Shown: in pieces, positions 61,353 to 64,000 of the stretch
Numbering within the stretch: the stretch's first letter is position 1
How the letters are laid out: every line of letters starts with the position of its first letter
DNA from: Limisphaerales bacterium
GTDB taxonomy: Bacteria; Verrucomicrobiota; Verrucomicrobiia; Limisphaerales; AAA164-E04
Assembly: GCA_024761205.1 (NCBI GenBank)
Contig: JAMASS010000016.1
Span: 41,888-105,887, forward strand
Length of the DNA stretch: 64,000 bases
Direction: 5' to 3'
The notes under the pieces: generated by a model
What the model was told of the DNA's origin: nothing
What the model saw: only the letters and a program-made list of their open reading frames with translations
Database searches by the model: none
Program-made: the position numbers and the translations under genes

Positions 61353-62573
61353 ATGAAACTAAGCTACGAGCTATCCGAGGCGGCTAAGATATCCTGGGTC
61401 GCGATCAACGCGAACAAACTCCGGGCGGCCTTGACGACCTTGGGAATCATCATCGGGGTGGCGACGGTGAGTTTGATGGGCAGTGCGATCACGGGACTGA
61501 AGCGAACGTTCGAAGACAGCTTGTCTTTGCTCGGAGCCGATGTCCTGTTTGTGGAGAAGTTCGACTGGGTATCGAAAAATGACTGGCGGGAGATGCGGAA
61601 CCGTCCGGATATCACGCTGCGTGACGCGAAGCGGTTGGAACGCGAATTGGAGCTCGCACAGACGGTCTCAGTGGAGGCACAGAGCCAAGGGGCGGTTTCC
61701 TATGAAGAGCGGTCAGCATCCTCCGCGCATCTTATTGGGGCGAATGAAAGCACGGCAATGGTCCGTGGCTTCTTGTTATCTGAGGGGCGGTTTTTTACCG
61801 AGTCCGATGTCGATGGTTTGAGGCCTGTTTGTGTGGTCGGATCTTTGTTGGCTGAGAATCTCTTTCCTCATTCCAATCCCCTGGGCAAGCGAATTAAGAT
61901 CCGCGGAAAGAAGTATGATGTGATTGGTGTGTTGGAGAAGATGGGGGGGGTTTTGTTTGGGGATATTGACAATCAGGTCGTTGTGCCCGTCACCCGATTT
62001 GCCACTGATTTTGCCTATAATCCGGGTGTCTCTATCAGTGTGAAGGCGGTCGGCACCGAACAGCTGGAGGACACTCGCATTGAACTGCGGGGTGCCATGC
62101 GGAAGATCCGTCGTTTGGCGCCGGATGAGAAAGATAACTTCGCGATCAATCAGCAGAGTATGTTGATGGATGCGTTTATGCAAACTGGAGGGACCATAGC
62201 TGCCGGTGGCTTGTTGATTACCGGACTGAGTTTGCTGGTTGGAGGCATCGGCATCATGAACATCATGTTTGTTTCGGTCTTGGAGCGAACTCAGGAGATT
62301 GGTCTCAGGAAGGCTCTGGGGGCGAAACAGCGGACGATTCTGATTCAATTTTTGTTGGAGGCCTCGTTTATTTGCTTGTTTGGAGGCCTCCTAGGTTTGG
62401 TTTTGGCGTATCCGGTGACGTTGCTCATGCAGCAGGCTTTTCCTGCGACCCTCGCTTGGCCGGTGGTGCTAACGGCACTCGTGGTTTCCATTCTCACCGG
62501 ATTGGTCTCGGGCTATTTACCGGCGCATCGAGCCGCCAAGTTGAATCCCGTGGACGCCCTTCGGCAGGAGTAA
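61353..62573 (+). CDS. ABC transporter permease (MacB_PCD/FtsX)
   Basis: NKLRAALTTLGIIIGVATVSLMGSA..., GGIGIMNIMFVSVLERTQEIGLRKALGAKQRTILIQFLLEA, AAKLNPVDALRQE. Confidence 0.95.
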   Translation: MKLSYELSEAAKISWVAINANKLRAALTTLGIIIGVATVSLMGSAITGLKRTFEDSLSLLGADVLFVEKFDWVSKNDWREMRNRPDITLRDAKRLERELELAQTVSVEAQSQGAVSYEERSASSAHLIGANESTAMVRGFLLSEGRFFTESDVDGLRPVCVVGSLLAENLFPHSNPLGKRIKIRGKKYDVIGVLEKMGGVLFGDIDNQVVVPVTRFATDFAYNPGVSISVKAVGTEQLEDTRIELRGAMRKIRRLAPDEKDNFAINQQSMLMDAFMQTGGTIAAGGLLITGLSLLVGGIGIMNIMFVSVLERTQEIGLRKALGAKQRTILIQFLLEASFICLFGGLLGLVLAYPVTLLMQQAFPATLAWPVVLTALVVSILTGLVSGYLPAHRAAKLNPVDALRQE

Positions 62574-62583
62574 GTAGCTAGCA

Positions 62584-63825
62584 ATGACGAGAGCGGAAAT
62601 CAAAGAGAGCTTTTTGATGGCACTGGACGCCTTGCGGGCCAATAAGGTTCGCTCTGCCCTGACTCTGTTGGGCATCCTGGTTGGGGTTTTCTCCATTATC
62701 CTGGTAATGACGGCGATTCGGGTGATGCAGGAGAGCGTGGAATCGAGCCTGAGCCAGCTGGGGGCAAATACGTTTCAGATTCAGAAGTGGCCGAGCTTGA
62801 GAGTCGGGGGTGGTGAACGGGATTGGCAGAAGTATTTTCGGCGTAAGAACCTCACATACGAGGATGCGCAAACGCTGGCCGAACGTCTCACCCTGGCCAA
62901 GCATATCGGTGTGGATGAAGGGCTTTGGACGGCTGAGGTCATTTCGGACTACGAACAAACCAATCCGGATGTTCGGCTGCGAGGCACGACCCCCGATACC
63001 TTTCCGGGGAAGAACTGGGTAATCGAAAAGGGGCGAGCGCTCTTGGATGCGGATTTGGATGGCAATCGGCGAGTCTGTGTGTTGGGCGCGCCGGTGGCTA
63101 AAAAAGTTTTCCCGTTTGGATCGGCTATCGGGCAGCCGATCAAATTTCATGGCATTACTTACATGGTGGTGGGTGTATTGGAGGACATGGGAAATTCTTT
63201 CGGGAGTGAGCAAGGGAACTTCGTTTTGATTCCCCTCACGACGGGGCTCAATCGATATGGTTGGAAGCGGAGTTTGGATTTTGTGATTCAAGCTCCGGAT
63301 CAAGCCACCTTTGAAGAGGTGCAACTGCAGGCGCGCGGTATCTTACGGACGATCCGAAAAGTAACACCGGGTGAAGAAGATGATTTTGATATCGTCTCTA
63401 ATGACTCACTGATCACCCAATTCCGAACCGTCACCCTAGCGGTTCGGGGAGGAGCTGCGGCGGTGAGCTCGATTTCGTTGGTTGTGGCTGGAATCGGTAT
63501 CATGAATATCATGCTGGTGTCGGTGACGGAACGAACCCGTGAGATCGGGGTGCGCCGAGCGGTCGGTGCCAAGAAGAAGAATATTCTGCTTCAGTTTATT
63601 ATCGAGGCGGTTGTCTTGTGCCAAGTGGGTGGGGTGATCGGTGTTATTCTGGGAATCCTTGGCGGTAATGTTACCTCCGTATTGATGAAGCTGCCGCCGA
63701 GTATTCCACTGGATTGGGCGCTATATGGTGTTCTGATCTGTTCGGCGGTTGGCGTGGTTTTCGGCACTTATCCGGCCTACACGGCAGCTCACATTAATCC
63801 GATCGACGCACTGCGCTATGAATAG
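62584..63825 (+). CDS. ABC transporter permease (MacB_PCD/FtsX), second copy
   Basis: NKVRSALTLLGILVGVFSIILVMTA..., GIGIMNIMLVSVTERTREIGVRRAVGAKKKNILLQFIIEAVVL, AAHINPIDALRYE. Confidence 0.95.
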   Translation: MTRAEIKESFLMALDALRANKVRSALTLLGILVGVFSIILVMTAIRVMQESVESSLSQLGANTFQIQKWPSLRVGGGERDWQKYFRRKNLTYEDAQTLAERLTLAKHIGVDEGLWTAEVISDYEQTNPDVRLRGTTPDTFPGKNWVIEKGRALLDADLDGNRRVCVLGAPVAKKVFPFGSAIGQPIKFHGITYMVVGVLEDMGNSFGSEQGNFVLIPLTTGLNRYGWKRSLDFVIQAPDQATFEEVQLQARGILRTIRKVTPGEEDDFDIVSNDSLITQFRTVTLAVRGGAAAVSSISLVVAGIGIMNIMLVSVTERTREIGVRRAVGAKKKNILLQFIIEAVVLCQVGGVIGVILGILGGNVTSVLMKLPPSIPLDWALYGVLICSAVGVVFGTYPAYTAAHINPIDALRYE

Positions 63826-64000
63826 GCGCGAGTAGCCGGCGCGTTATACGAGAGGGGGTTGGCAGACGGTGGCGCCCTGGGGTGGTTCTCACTCGCCTAG
63901 GGGAAGCTAAAGTGGCGCAGCCGCGCTCCAAAACCTCGCGACATCTCATGGGGCGCTCAATAATTTTGAAATTGTTACGGGCGATTTGGCGATCAAGGGG

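Noticed and set aside
1-64000. CRISPR array
   Set aside because: No regularly spaced direct repeats or cas-like ORFs seen.

Overview
The window looks like a chromosomal segment from a bacterium of the PVC superphylum, probably Verrucomicrobia. This is inferred from the PSD1/DUF1501 pair, the PVC-type dehydrogenase, the LpxC-FabZ fusion and the housekeeping gene set; no search was run. Intact core genes (sigma-70 factor, rpsO-pnp, lpxC/fabZ-lpxA, rph, prmA, fur, glyS, mog, gdhA-ALS-ALDH, grpE-dnaJ-rsmE, peroxiredoxin, MacAB-like exporter) alternate with accessory or decaying DNA. The main accessory item is a two-gene PLD/SNF2-helicase + Eco57I-like N6-adenine methyltransferase module at about 10.2-17.3 kb, a probable restriction/defence system. 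A textbook excisionase-type HTH at its N-terminus is broken by an apparent 1-nt frameshift. Other items: a degenerate IS1595-like transposase with a small downstream ORF that has a paralogue 7.6 kb away; a dispersed ~40-bp repeat; a strong candidate orphan sRNA at about 48.40-48.47 kb; a long hairpin in the pnp leader; a perfect 14-bp palindrome upstream of a YHS / VTT-FAD-oxidoreductase pair; tRNA-Tyr and tRNA-Gln; and many gene remnants (histidine phosphatase, malic enzyme, DUF1501/DUF1800, PQQ sugar dehydrogenase, DNA methylase, HEAT-repeat protein). Family assignments come from recognised motifs read by eye.
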